Origin: Tubiluchus corallicola
Lineage: Eukaryota; Priapulida; Priapulimorpha; Priapulimorphida; Tubiluchidae
Reading direction: 5' to 3'
DNA length: 64,000 nt
Assembly (NCBI GenBank): GCA_030141605.1
Contig: JAQGDQ010000003.1
Span: 577,501 to 641,500 of the forward strand
Shown: piece after piece, positions 40,468 through 52,758 of the stretch
How positions within the stretch are numbered: position 1 is the first letter of the stretch
How the letters are laid out: every line of letters begins with the position of its first letter
Notes under the pieces: model-generated
Database searches by the model: none
The model's input: the letters and a program-made list of their open reading frames with translations, nothing else
Told to the model about the DNA's origin: nothing
Translations under genes and position numbers: made by a program

Positions 40468-43400
40468 ATGGGCACGGATGAAACTGTGCCAGACCGTCTT
40501 CATTTGGATGAACCCAGATGGGATCAAAGTTTGTTTTTTGGCAGAGCATTGCATTTTATTGCAGTGACGAATCCGCTTAACCTTTTAGCAACTAGCAAAC
40601 AATTAGATGATGCCCAAAACCTCATCATCAAGTACAAGTAAATATGAATTATAAAAATTGCTTTTATTTCTAAACTTTGTAAAGTGTACTTATTTTTAAT
40701 GATAAACTGAAATGTCGTTAAGTTTCATTGTTTTCAAAAAGATTTATTACTGTAACTTTCTTTATCATGGGCTTTGCTAGCCTTATGAAATCAGGAAAAT
40801 ACATAAAATGATCAGTAATCACCAAAGAGTGTTCAGAAATGACTTCATGCCTAGTAAAGAGAATAGAAACAATTAAAACCTAATTATAAATCAGTCATTT
40901 AGTAAGATAACAGATTGACCAATGTAAACCAGTATCTATGATAAGAATTATAATTACGCAAAGTCAGTAAAATCAGTAAAGACAAAAATCATACTACATA
41001 AGATTAGTAAAAAAATACACTATGTGCTACATGTATTCAAACGGCAAAATTTGTCATACAGCTAAAACGGGACAATATTTTCTGTGATAGTGTTCGCAGT
41101 AAATCAGAATGAAATTTCCTACCATACTCTTGCTCTGTTCTGGCAGTAGTTAAACATTAAAATAATTTCCTGGCCTTTTGTTAAAGCAGTTCATATCAGT
41201 GCATTACATTTTATTCTTAGCTGTATGAATAGCTTCACATGTCTGCTTTACATATACACGTATGTAAAATTTAGCAGACAAAGACTGTTTCTTGCTGTAG
41301 CATGACAATCATTTTGTCATGGAAAATGGAATGATAAAAACTTTTTTAGTTCCATAACTTTATCGTGATTATATTTTACAATGGTTACATAGTTGTTGGA
41401 CAATGGAATTGTCCTTTTTATTGCTGTAAGATGCAATGTTCTCTTTCAAAATCAGTCGATGTTATTAAGGCGAGGAGAAGAACCAGCCAGAACAACTGAA
41501 AAAGAGCTATGGAGAGCCAAGTATTTATACGATTCAGCTTTTCATCCTGATACAGGAGAGAAAATGATGCTAGTAGGACGGATGTCTGCACAAGTGCCTA
41601 TGAACATGACCATCACTGGCCTAATGATGACTTTTTACAAGTAAATTTTTTTCAGCATTACTGTGTTAGAACTTGGTAAAATATTAATCAAGATACGTTG
41701 GCAAAAATATGGTAACAGTCTGCAACAACTACTATTTTTGACTAGTCTGTTGTTGATATAATTTGTATGTCATATATTGAGATCATAAAACTATGAGTAA
41801 ATTCCAATTGTTAGCTTGGTTTGTTGTAAACTTTAAGAACCTCAAGTCTCTATTCTCTACCTGTTTTTAGTCCTGAGAAAAATGTACAGTGGAGGCAGAC
41901 CTGATTTTTCTCATTTAGCAAACAGCTGATGGGTTTATTCAATTTACCCATTTCATTAAATCATTCTGAAATTGTTAAACAATTTTCTGTTTTTAGAGGG
42001 CATAAAATATGTCAATTAAGCTGATGAAAAATGCCTAAAATCTGTGATCAATTTTGTTTTAGGACAACCCCTGCTGTAGTGTTTTGGCAATGGTTCAATC
42101 AGTCCTTTAATGCTCTAGTAAATTACACTAATAGAAGTGGCGATGCTCCTATACCGGTTAAGTGAGTTTATATTTAGTTATCTTCTTATAATACAGTTAA
42201 ATCTCATTAGAATGCGATCCCCTTTATGATGCCAAATTCACTTACGCCAACTTTTTTGCAGTTCCAAAGTAGGTGGTGTAAAGAAGTTTGACTGTATTGG
42301 TTAATTAAGGAGACATTTTAGAAGGTAGTATATTAAATTACATAAAGCAACGCATTATGATTTTATTGGTCCTATAGTACTTTGTGAATAAAAAGTTGTA
42401 ACATTAGCAAAAGTTTTGTGTTTTCTTTTTGAAGGTCAGTAAATTGCATTGTATTTTTTTGTAATGACTGTGTACTTAGAAGATTGTCCACTGGTTATTG
42501 TTGCATGGTAATTAGTACATTCAGTTTGTATCCAAACTTCAAGTTTTCGTGTTATTGCACAGCTGAGCAGAATTCAATGTATGCATGTAATGACATGTGC
42601 ATATTTCAAGATATGTGTACTAGCAGAAGTCTTGAATTTTAGTTTTTTCTGCTTTTCATTTTGTAGAACATTAGGAATGGCTTATGCAGCAGCAACAACA
42701 AGTGCGACGGCTACAGCTCTATTTCTCAATAGCCTTGTTAAGGTACTAACAATACATCACATTTGGTGGTACGATTACTTCTGTTGCTGTGTTGTTTAAA
42801 TGGAATTTAGCTTTGCCATTAACATCTCACGTACATTTAGTAATTATTTATTACTTGAACCCGATTAATAAAATGAAGACATTGGACAAAATATAGCTGT
42901 ACCAATGACTTAGAAAGTAAATATGTGAATATAGAATCTAAGTCTTTTACGGAACTTGCATTCCAGCTGTATCACACAATTAATTTGTTTGTGCTTCAAT
43001 TCTATAACTGTATAATGGTATGACTATTACAACATCTATGCATCAATACATTGAAAAATTATATTTCCAATGAATTCAATGTACGACCGATTAAAATGGT
43101 TTATTATCTTATTATGTATATTTCCAGAATGCTTCTCCGCTTGTTGGAAGATTTGTTCCATTTGCAGCAGTAGCAGCAGCAAACTGTGTCAATATTCCTT
43201 GTATGAGATTTAGGTATGTTTTATTATTAAGTTTCTCAGTTATGACACTTTCCTATTGTGCCCACTTGGTATTCACGGAAATCAAAAATCGCAGAGCATC
43301 ATTAAATGCTGTACAGTTAACTGAAAGTAAGTTATAAATCATCTTATTCTGTTTCAATTAACTTAACCATCTTTAATGACAAATTAATATAGGCTATCAG

Positions 43401-46400
43401 TTCTATTAAGACCAGTTTTCATTTTTTGCCGTGTGTCATTGTTTCTTATTAGCTGCTTAATCATGATCACGTTCTTAGAAACTCTCTAAGTATAGAAAAG
43501 TAACATCCAGATATGGGATTAAACATGGTCAGCTGTACAAAGTGCGGGGACTTACTAGAAACAATGTTGGTAGTTCCAGGTTTTCAATTAACGTGTACAA
43601 ATTATAAAAATGTACCATTGTAGGCTTTATATTTCTGTGGCAGAATGGAAAGCAATTAAAATGTCGGAAAACAACATTACTTATATTACTAAAAATGGTT
43701 TGCTTAAAAACACGAATTTATTTTTATTCCGGAAAAAATGAAAGTTCAAGTGAATCTTTTTTGAGCAGAAATATATTTTTGGATTTCTAAAAATTACTTA
43801 AGACTCATAACAGTAAACACTCATTATAACGAACTATGTTATAAGTAACTTTGGATATAACAGACTATTTTTGCTTGTCCGATCTATTGTGTGTTTGTTA
43901 CAGTGGAAAAGTCCATTAAAAATGAAACTATACATCACCAGGCTGCATGTGTCTGGGTGGGTGTCTCTCAGACTCTTCCCCCAATTAGAACGCGGGTTTG
44001 CTATAGCTGCAGTAAGTGATATAAAAAAAACAGGCAGTGATCAAATTTGCGTTGCATTATGCATATACAAAGAACCAAAAGTAGGTTAACTTACTCTCTA
44101 CCATGAAGTGGTGGGCCCGATTGGCAGAAATTGGTCCAATTGGCTTGAGGCCGGATTAAAGGCAGTCTAAGAAAATTTCATTGCACTAAAATCTTTGTAT
44201 CTGAAATCGAATGTTTCATTTCATGATTACTTTCACAGATTTTTAATGTACGCCTGCACCAATAAGAGTTTTGTACAAGATCTGCTGCGACTAATAAATA
44301 AACATACATATATGTTACAGGGAAATTTTGCATGGTGTTCCTGTGTTTGATGAGAAAGGCAATCGTTTAGGAGATTCAAGACATGCAGCATACAGGGCTA
44401 TTCCAATGGTGGTCATTTCTAGAATTGGTATGGCAAGCCCTGGCATGAGTAAGTCACTATTGTTAGCTTTTGAGTTTTGACATGTTCTTAACTCAGAAGT
44501 ATTTAAAGTTTCCTGTAGTGAGAGAAGAGAGCAGCGGAAAGGGAAAGAGTGATATAATGTTAGTTTATTTTTAGATTTCAATAAACCAGATTAATAACAA
44601 AATAATATCGTTCAGAAATAATAAGTAATTGCATAATTCTTGAGGCTTGGATTCCAAACAAAGGAGTGATTAATTGAGAGAAGTGTTGCCAAAATTGAAC
44701 TTGTATAAGTTTTTATACAAGCCGAAATATTTAAAACAATTTGCATGACAGAAAATAAATAAATCAATAGTTCGTCAAGGAACCCTGATATTTCACTGTT
44801 AATATCATGCTGAAATCACAAAAACACCTTTTGTAAAAATACATTTTGTGCAACATGTATAAAAATTAGTGTTAGAAAAAATTTAATTACTTTTAAGTTT
44901 CAAATTTTGTTTTGATGGGAATAAGACTGAAATTTGATTAGCTTTTGTTGTAATTTCAGTATTTCCAGCCATAGTAATGAACAAACTAGACAAAGGACAG
45001 CTTTTCAAGGTAATTAACAATATATTTGTGTTGACATTTTCATTTCACCAGTTACATAAGTCCATATAAGTCCGTTTTTAATAATTTTTGCTGAATAATG
45101 AGTAAGATTTGACTTGTACGTGTTGAATTGAATATTTTTTATTATGTACACTACACAGAATTTTTTAGAATTTTTGGAAATATAGCTTGGCTTATGCTCT
45201 CAAATCTATTAGTATGTTGACAATGTCTGCAGGGAAGATAAGTGCCATGCTGGGCATTAGGTTCAAGGTACTAGATTCCTACCACGCGTGATGACTCAGC
45301 ATAGAAGACTGAAATTTACAGTTTTAGAATCTGTCATTTTTTTATAGAATCAGCGAGAAAAATTAATGTGTTGTGAGCTAGAACTATGGCTAAGATTATC
45401 TAAGATTATATATATCTTTTTCTAAACTATTTAACATGTTTGTTTTGTTTTTTAGTTATGCGCAAGTAAAAAAATATCATCTATCTATCTCTTTTTCCAC
45501 AAGATCAGTTAAAATTGACTAAATTGACTTATAATTTACAGAATGTATTAATCTACTTATTATGAAAAAATTGTATATCACAAATGACTAGTTTTCAGTT
45601 AGTATCTTCTTAAAGAGTTATTTATTTATTTTCTCTTTGTTTGTTAATAGAAATATCCATGGTCAGCAGCACCAATACAAATCTTCATGGTAGGCTTTTG
45701 GTAAGTGCTGCTTAATTTTTATTTATATTAAGTCATTATATTACTGTTGCAGCATGGCTAATAATTATTTATATACTGTTGGTGCCGTTTATTAGACTCA
45801 CGGTTAATAGAGTCAGTCACTTAATTGACTCAAAAATACCTAGTACAGGCCGCTTCTATTCAAATGTATATTAAAACTGCCAATAACAGGCTCAGATAGC
45901 TCTGCATAATTGACTCAATATGTCTGCTTCACATGCTTCAGTAAGACACTTTTGTGTGACCAATAAGCTTCTGTGATTTTTATGTCATCTTAGTTCGCTT
46001 TTGTGCTCTAATAGACATAGAAACAATCATGTTAAGTACCATTTTGTTTGTAAGCAGAAACATTTATCATATGCTGATATGCTAGCCTAACAGTTTTGCT
46101 TTGATCAATGCATTCGCTGTAATTAACATTTAATCAGTTGTTGCTGTTATACCAGGGATGTAGGCACAGTACAATAAAGTGTTGCAAAGTCGGTAGAAAC
46201 AAAACTACAGACGAACTACAGACAAAACTACAGAAGCCACATGCGGCGAAATATGGCATCACCAAGTACAAACTACAATTAAAGCATGCCAAGCGCTAAA
46301 CTAATTTGTGAGAATTTGTGTATTATACAGCAACAGATATTCAACATTTTTATCGTTACGAGAATTTTGTGACCAAACTTCTTCGTAAAAATTGAAGCAG

Positions 46401-48642
46401 CCAACCTTGCACAATTTTTTGTAACTTTTGTAATAAACGAACTCGTGTGATTTAGAAAAGTAAACTTTTTTAATTTCTTTTTTATTAATTCACTTTATAA
46501 ATTAATAATTTTAAATAACTGCATAGGAATTTAAGCATTACTTCATGTGTAAAATTCATTAATACCCTTTGCAGCGCATGCTAAGCTGATGATTCATACT
46601 TCTATACTGGTAATACTATATCTGTCGGTTAATAGATTCAATCGGTTAATTGGGTCAAAACACTTCCGTCCCAAAGTGAGTCTATTAAGTGGTGCCTACT
46701 ATATATGTGTGTGTATGTGTGTGTGTGTGCGTGCGTGCGTGTATATATATATTATGTTATATATATATTATTGAAGTAACATCACAAATAGATAGAGGTC
46801 TGAGCCTCGCCGTTTCAACTGAGTTCCAGATGGTTCATTTCTACAGCTGACCTAGCGATAAGAAATCCAGCTTTAGTCACACCAGTCGCTCAGTGATGGG
46901 AGTCGAGCTAGCCGACACTTTTGTCGGCTGCGAAGATTTTCGAAATTGCAAACTAGCCACTGGCATAGCAGTGTCTAGTTTTTAGCTGGATTACTGCCAT
47001 ATTTACCTGTCTTGAAGACTTCTTTTGTTTTAGAATTCTGCCTGCCCAATGTCTGCAATTGGCGTAACAGGCTTATGATGATGATGAAATCACTGGTTGA
47101 TATATGGCAAACGCATCAAGATGAGCCTCGCCAAGAGTTGGATTAAAATTATATTTGCAATAAATCCATTTCTTTTTTATAATAATAAAAAAATGATCTC
47201 TAATGCATCATTTAAAGTTGTACATCAGTTTTTTCTGTGTATAACATAGTATTTAAAACAATTTGTCTCATAATTTAACAGTTAACTAACAATTTATCAT
47301 TTATTTAGTTAACAAAAATTCGCAGCCTTAGCTGACTTAGTTGATTTTTTCTTTGAGCCAACTCAACTGAAAGTAAGTCGACTTCGGCCGAGCTAGCTGA
47401 TTTACTGTGTGAGTCAGCTGATGTAGTAGCAACTTACTCAGCTTCAGCCTCTACATATAGATCGAAACCAAACATTCATTTCATAAAATGACATTTTAGT
47501 AAGTAAGTTAAGTAAGCTAAAATGCATAATAGTTAAGAAAAAATAAGTGCTGAAGTAATGGAATTAAAAGCAAATTCAGCAGTAACTATGCAGAATAAAT
47601 AGAAGTAACTTAATTCGTGCTTTAGCTTATATTCAGCACTAATCTTAGACTTGAAGCTTTTATTCCAACAAATTCTTTGGCAAAATAGTGGCAATGTGTG
47701 CATTCAATTGCACTTGTTTTCCTTTTTCACACAGATTTTTCACACTTTCTTCTTAAGACAATTGAGCTTCAAAACAGAGAAACCATTTCCTTGTAAGGTT
47801 CCTATATGTAAGAGGCCCAAAGGAAAAACTGGATTTATATGACATCTAAGATTGTCCAGGGTAAAAATTTGAGAAATATCAACAAAAAGGAACAAGATTG
47901 GCAATATAACTGTGCCATTAATAGAATGGGATACAGAAACGGGATGTGTTATGAGTCTAAAAATACACCTCTCTGTTGGTGTAATACTCCATGTTTGGCT
48001 GTATAATTGATTCCTATAGCCATAATATATTACAGAGATAAATATCTCATGAATATTTATAACTATGTACTTTTATTGCAGCTTGTTGTTTGCAACACCA
48101 CTGTGCTGTGCAATATTCCCACAGAAAAGGTAATTTAGTTTGTATTCTTAAACTAATGCCCAAATTGTTCTTAATAGGACTTCACTTCGTGACAAAACGT
48201 AACAGTAGTCATTGGATGAACATGAACATCACTTTATTGCATGAAATTCTCAATCCGCAGTTCAATCGTGTTTGAGCAAGACATTCGAAACTGCCTTCTT
48301 TAACTTTTCCAATAGTGTTTTTTGGTTCAGTAAAGGTTTTCAATATGGTTTAAAGGCATGCGACTTTCTGTTATGTCAATAATAACTTTAAGTAAGTGGA
48401 GATGCCTTGGCTGTAGAAAATGTTTGTTAGAATTGTGCAGAGCTGGTAATATCTATTACCCGACATGGTAAACAAGATCAAAAGACAAGCATTATAAGTT
48501 GTTGCCTTGTTAAACTTTGTTTTTATTTTGTTCTTTTTGTTTCAGTTCTATGTCTGTATCACATCTTGAACAGGAATTGCAGACAAAAATCGAACAACTG
48601 GAAAATCCACCCAAAACGGTTTACTTCAATAAAGGCTTGTAA
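40468..48642 (+). CDS. SFXN1: Sideroflexin (SFXN1/3 type), mitochondrial serine transporter
   Basis: Ten coding exons: 40468-40637, 41470-41640, 42063-42161, 42667-42742, 43128-43213, 44321-44448, 44960-45009, 45651-45700, 48082-48129 and 48546-48642 (TAA). The total of 975 nt gives 324 residues; human SFXN1 is 322. The protein sits in the inner mitochondrial membrane and imports serine for one-carbon metabolism. Visible motifs are EPRWDQS near the N terminus, [20 protein letters not shown] (HPDTGEK at 82-88), [76 protein letters not shown] and the C-terminal VYFNKGL, which is conserved in SFXN1 and SFXN3. The ATG at 40468 was preferred over 40450 because the latter lies in front of the acceptor AG at 40457-40458. 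The choice between SFXN1 and SFXN3 is not settled. A poly(A) signal is at 49164. Confidence 0.95.
42194..42294. mobile_element. pogo/Tigger-like MITE in sideroflexin intron 3
   Basis: The ends CAGTTAAATCTCATTAGAAT and, reversed, CAGTCAAACTTCTTTACACC are flanked by TA on both sides (42192-42193 and 42295-42296). CAGT(C/T)AAA...(C/A)TTA ends with a TA duplication are the signature of pogo/Tigger elements. It is only 101 bp and has no coding frame. Confidence 0.7.
45776..46700. mobile_element. Tc1/mariner-type inverted-repeat element in sideroflexin intron 8
   Basis: The left end TGTTGGTGCCGTTTATTAGA is matched by the reversed right end TAGTAGGCACCACTTAATAG, both followed by CTCAC and by GGTTAATAGA/TTAACCGATT sequence inside. 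TA dinucleotides flank both sides. There is no open frame over about 925 bp, so the copy is non-autonomous. Boundaries are accurate to within a few bases. Confidence 0.6.
46703..46765 (+). repeat. TG/CG/TA dinucleotide tract
   Basis: Alternating TGTG, CGTG and TATA sequence, directly against the right end of the inverted-repeat element. Confidence 0.8.
46795..47460. repeat. Unassigned interspersed repeat with inverted arms and GAT-repeat tail
   Basis: Composition rises to near 50% G+C from 46795. An exact 8-bp hairpin, AGCCGACA/TGTCGGCT (46910-46929), sits near the left. TTATGATGATGATGAAA at about 47083-47098 looks like a LINE or SINE 3' tail. At 47315-47415 the motifs GCAGCCTTAGCTGAC and GGCCGAGCTAGCTGA echo, inverted, the GAGCTAGCCGAC and GTCGGCTGCGAA of the left part. 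It may be a retroposon end, a fold-back element, or one inserted in the other. Confidence 0.35.
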
Positions 48643-51600
48643 AATGAGACAGGTTGGTTTTGCTGGGAAATATGTGCAATAGAATGCCATGCACAGCCTA
48701 GAGTACCTAGACAATCTTTTGTTTTGTTTTTTATTCTCTTTTTACAATCAATTCAGTTTGATTATTTTACTTTTTCCTTACATGTAATTTTTTTACAAGT
48801 TTATTTAGCAAAGAGATGAGATGACAACAGAAAACCAAACAGTCATCAATTTACCACCACAAAGTTTCCCAGTCATTCTTAGAAAGGCATAAAATACCAT
48901 TTATATTGATTACCGCTTATTTAAGTAATGGCCAGGAATCTAGCAGTCAGTGATGTCATGTGATATGAACAAGTACAATATGGGATTGTTCTTAATTGAA
49001 TAATGTCTATTCTGAGACATTTTTATAATCACCACTGTCATAGTCATTTCAATACTATAAAACAAAAATGATAACAAATAATTAAGAGCAGCTAAATTAT
49101 CTGGTTGCTTTTATTTTATTCTGTAGTATGGAATTGACTACTGTACTGGTAATTACATTTTAGAATAAACTTTATTACAAATATAGCCGCTATTATATGA
49201 TAATGGGAGAAGACATTTAAGAACATATCATGAATTTTATTGTGTTATTATATCAAAATTAAGTATTTTGATTTGTGAATGTCTTGATCTTGGATGCTAG
49301 ATGAAATTACGAGTTTTTCATTTTTCTTAAGCATTCAATGTATTGGTGTAGGGCCATTGCAACTTTACACACCTCAGATCCTCAGTAAAAATAAAGAAGT
49401 AGGTTGTTATGTAGTTGAGTTTTTTAAATGGTCTTCTTTTTTAGAAGATTTTTTATATCTATCATATTTGTACTGTTATGCTTTACTGACAGTTTCTTGT
49501 TGTTACCAATTAAGGATCTATTTGCTAGTAAATAAAGAATAGCTAAAATGCCATCTTATCCCACTTTGATATATTGCTGCTAAGTATTTTTGGAGGATAG
49601 TCAAGAACTCCTAAAAACTGCTTCTTGTATTAAAATTATACACGTGTAAATGGCTAATATATGCCAGTGCTTTCTGAGAAGCACATGAAATTGAATTTCA
49701 GTATGAAATGTACGTTTTTGAAAGCTTTAGTTATGTTGATATTTCGTAAAAAAGTGATTTTTTTCCTGTCTGAAACTTCACAGTTAGCAAATTATTTCTT
49801 TATGTTTATATTTCTTTTGCTTGGCAAAGCCATATTTCAGTAAAGCACAGTCTGTGGTCCACAGCAGTGTTAGTTTTCAGGTTATGTATTATTTCTTGTT
49901 GTTTTTGTATGTTAAAGATTCTAACTTAGTTAAAAATGTAACTTGTTTTGTTTAAAAGGGAAAAAAACTAACATTAATTTCTATATACTGTACCACCTGA
50001 TATTTTTGGCTTAATCATTGGAAGGTTATTACATGTATTGGGCTTTGTTTTTGGTTATGTGGAACATTACACTTTTTGTATCTATATTTAATTCATCAGA
50101 CAATAGTTTAAAAGGAACAAGTGCACAGTGCTTATGTTGATTAAATTTCAGCAGTCGTTACCAGAAAGATGATGTATAAAGTTTGTGCTTCTTGTCTTAA
50201 CTTAATTATGAGTTTAACTTTAATTACTTGTGTAAAATTAATACTCGATGAAATTATTTATCCATTCTGAGTTCCTGCAAGAACCCACACACACACACAC
50301 GCAGTCAAACCTTGTTATAATGCGAGCCTCGCCATAACGCCAACTTTTGCCCTGGCCCCATTTCCATAGTATATTAAGTATAGGGAATACCGCCAACCTC
50401 GCGCCTACCGCCATCCGGCGACATATCTGCTGTGTCAAGTCTATTTTACATAATAAATTTAGCCCGTTATAACGCCAGCCAAGATAAAGTACAATAAATT
50501 GCTGCTGAAAAACAGCCATGGTATTGTAAAACATGTAAAAACAGTCACTTGTAAAAACAATGACATCTGAACAGAAAAACAATTATGGTGTTTAAGTTAA
50601 GATTTACGCCTTGTTACAGGTGACTATATGAAAGTGAATGTTGAGGTTTTGAGCAACGAGCATGCACTTTAATAGTACAAGAGTTGTGTAGCTAAGCTTC
50701 AGTACTGAACTGATGTGAATTTAATGGCTCTTAAACCTGCTTGACTCAATGTTAAGTTACGTGCAGCTGCTATTTATAATATTAATTGTCCAGCAATGTT
50801 GCGCGGGCCCCCTACCTGCATATTTGTCTTATCAACAGTAGGCTAATTAACTAGTATTTCACAAGATTGCTTCTCTACTTTGTGTTACGTAAAAGTTAAT
50901 GCAGCAAAAATATACAGTATATAACACATTGATTGTTGTAGGTATAATAATATTATACTATTTATCACATATTAAAATTAACTAGAAATCAAAATAGAGG
51001 CTACACAACAGAATGACGTTGATATTTAATGAACGTCTTACCGCCAACCCTGCTAAAGCTCCAAATTTAGTGGTGCCCAGACCTTTTGTTACGAGGTTTG
51101 ATTGTACCAGATTTCCAAATGAAATCACGCAGAATAGAATGCAGACATTGTTGAAAGTGATACTGTTACTAGTGTAGTCATACAATCGTTTCCGCTTCAT
51201 TGTAAGCAATAATAAGCTATTGTGTTGCATGGTTATTGTGTACTGTCATGGCAAGATTTGCTGTTTTTTTATGAATCCTAAATTTTCTAATCATGCATTT
51301 TACTGCCATTTCGACCCCATGACATGCTCTAAGCATGCATTGGGGTTATTCTGCTTCTGTGATAGGTATTACCTGTGTTTTTTAACAAAATGGCATCATT
51401 ATTTCTTGAAAAATGCAATATTTACTATATTATTGTAGTACACTGTGAGGCAAACCCATCACTTGAAACCTGTGCCAACAGTTCATGGTTTGTATTTACA
51501 TTTTTAACCACTTCATGTAATTAAACGTTGTTGTTTGTAAACTTTTATTTAATAACTTCTGTTAGATGCAAGGTTTCAGTGACTTCATTTTTTTTTGTTC

Positions 51601-52758
51601 TTCAAAGTATTTTGTAATTTTTACTTCTTGATCATTTAGAATCTAAAATCTCAATCACTCATTCAAACATGTAATTACACACTAATACATACACATAACG
51701 AACCGATAATAGTCGAGCATTAAAACATACCTAACACCTGCTGAAAAATAGCTTGACATACACACAGATTTTAATAGCAACAAATCTGATTAGTAATATC
51801 ATGTTCATTGCAGTAGTAGCATTCTGACAATGGCAGTCTACCAACTCTAGTTCTTTATCCAACAGTACCAGGCATGCATTCCATAGTTTAGTATTGAATA
51901 TGTTTGAACACAATGTAATACAGATGTGCTCAAGCATAATCTAATTTCAAGCCGAGTACTGGTCAGAAGAATTGTGTTTAGGACAAAACAAGGAAAACGG
52001 ATTATTACCTATTAATTACATTTTATTACATTTTCTTTGTTGGTATTACATAGTACTTTTTGTAACAAAGAAACATTTATTTTACTTCTGTACAAATGTA
52101 ACTAAGAAGCAAGGTCATTTTTCATAAAAAAGTGCAGTAGAAAAAACATTTATAACTGGAATTTGAGAAAAATCTAAAATAGAATAAACTGTCTTTTGAG
52201 TAATTTGGCTATTGGGACTTGTAAACATGACGGTTATCCAGACTAAAGCAAAGCAACACATTCAAGAAACTGCTTTTCACACAGATAGCAATTATAAATA
52301 ATATTTCATTTGCCATCAATAAAGCTTTACACACAGAGTAATAGCTAGGTAGTATTGATCAACCATGCCTAAAGTAAATGGATATTTCAATCGATACAGA
52401 CTGCAATTATTTACCATACAGTCTACAGTAACAGCCATATAAAGATTGTCAACATTTCTATTAGCTTGGAAGCAAATAGAAATTGGTTGGTTGGTAGTCA
52501 ATGGTAGTTCAAATCAAACAATAATGCAAAAGGTATAAAGTTGTATAAAATGTGTAAGCAAAAACATAAATAGTCCAATAATAGAAGATTTTATCATTTT
52601 CACATTTTAAATATTTAAAAAAATTAAAGATATTAGCTAGTAAAGAACTATATTGCAAGAGTGTGAGTAATACTGATTTAAGTTGCTGCACTATACCAGC
52701 TTCACCAAGTGTAGCTCTACTTGCATGCTTGTTGCGTTATCATACATCTCTTACGCAG
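48643..52758. other. Convergent 3' region between sideroflexin and the ALMS1 homologue
   Basis: This holds the 3' UTR of sideroflexin (AATAAA at 49164) on the left and of the ALMS1 homologue on the right (minus-strand AATAAA at 52076 and 52022). In between lies a pogo-like element (50302-51104), listed separately. No other gene is supported. Confidence 0.55.
50302..51104. mobile_element. Larger pogo/Tigger-like element, non-coding
   Basis: The left end is CAGTCAAACCTTGTTATAAT. The right end reversed is CAATCAAACCTCGTAACAAA. Both are the classic pogo/Tigger terminus and both lead into ...CGCCAAC.../GTTGGCGGTAAG sequence. TA follows on the right (51105-51106). On the left the flank is CG after a CA repeat, so the duplication is not visible there. 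The 803 bp lack a transposase frame. Confidence 0.65.
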
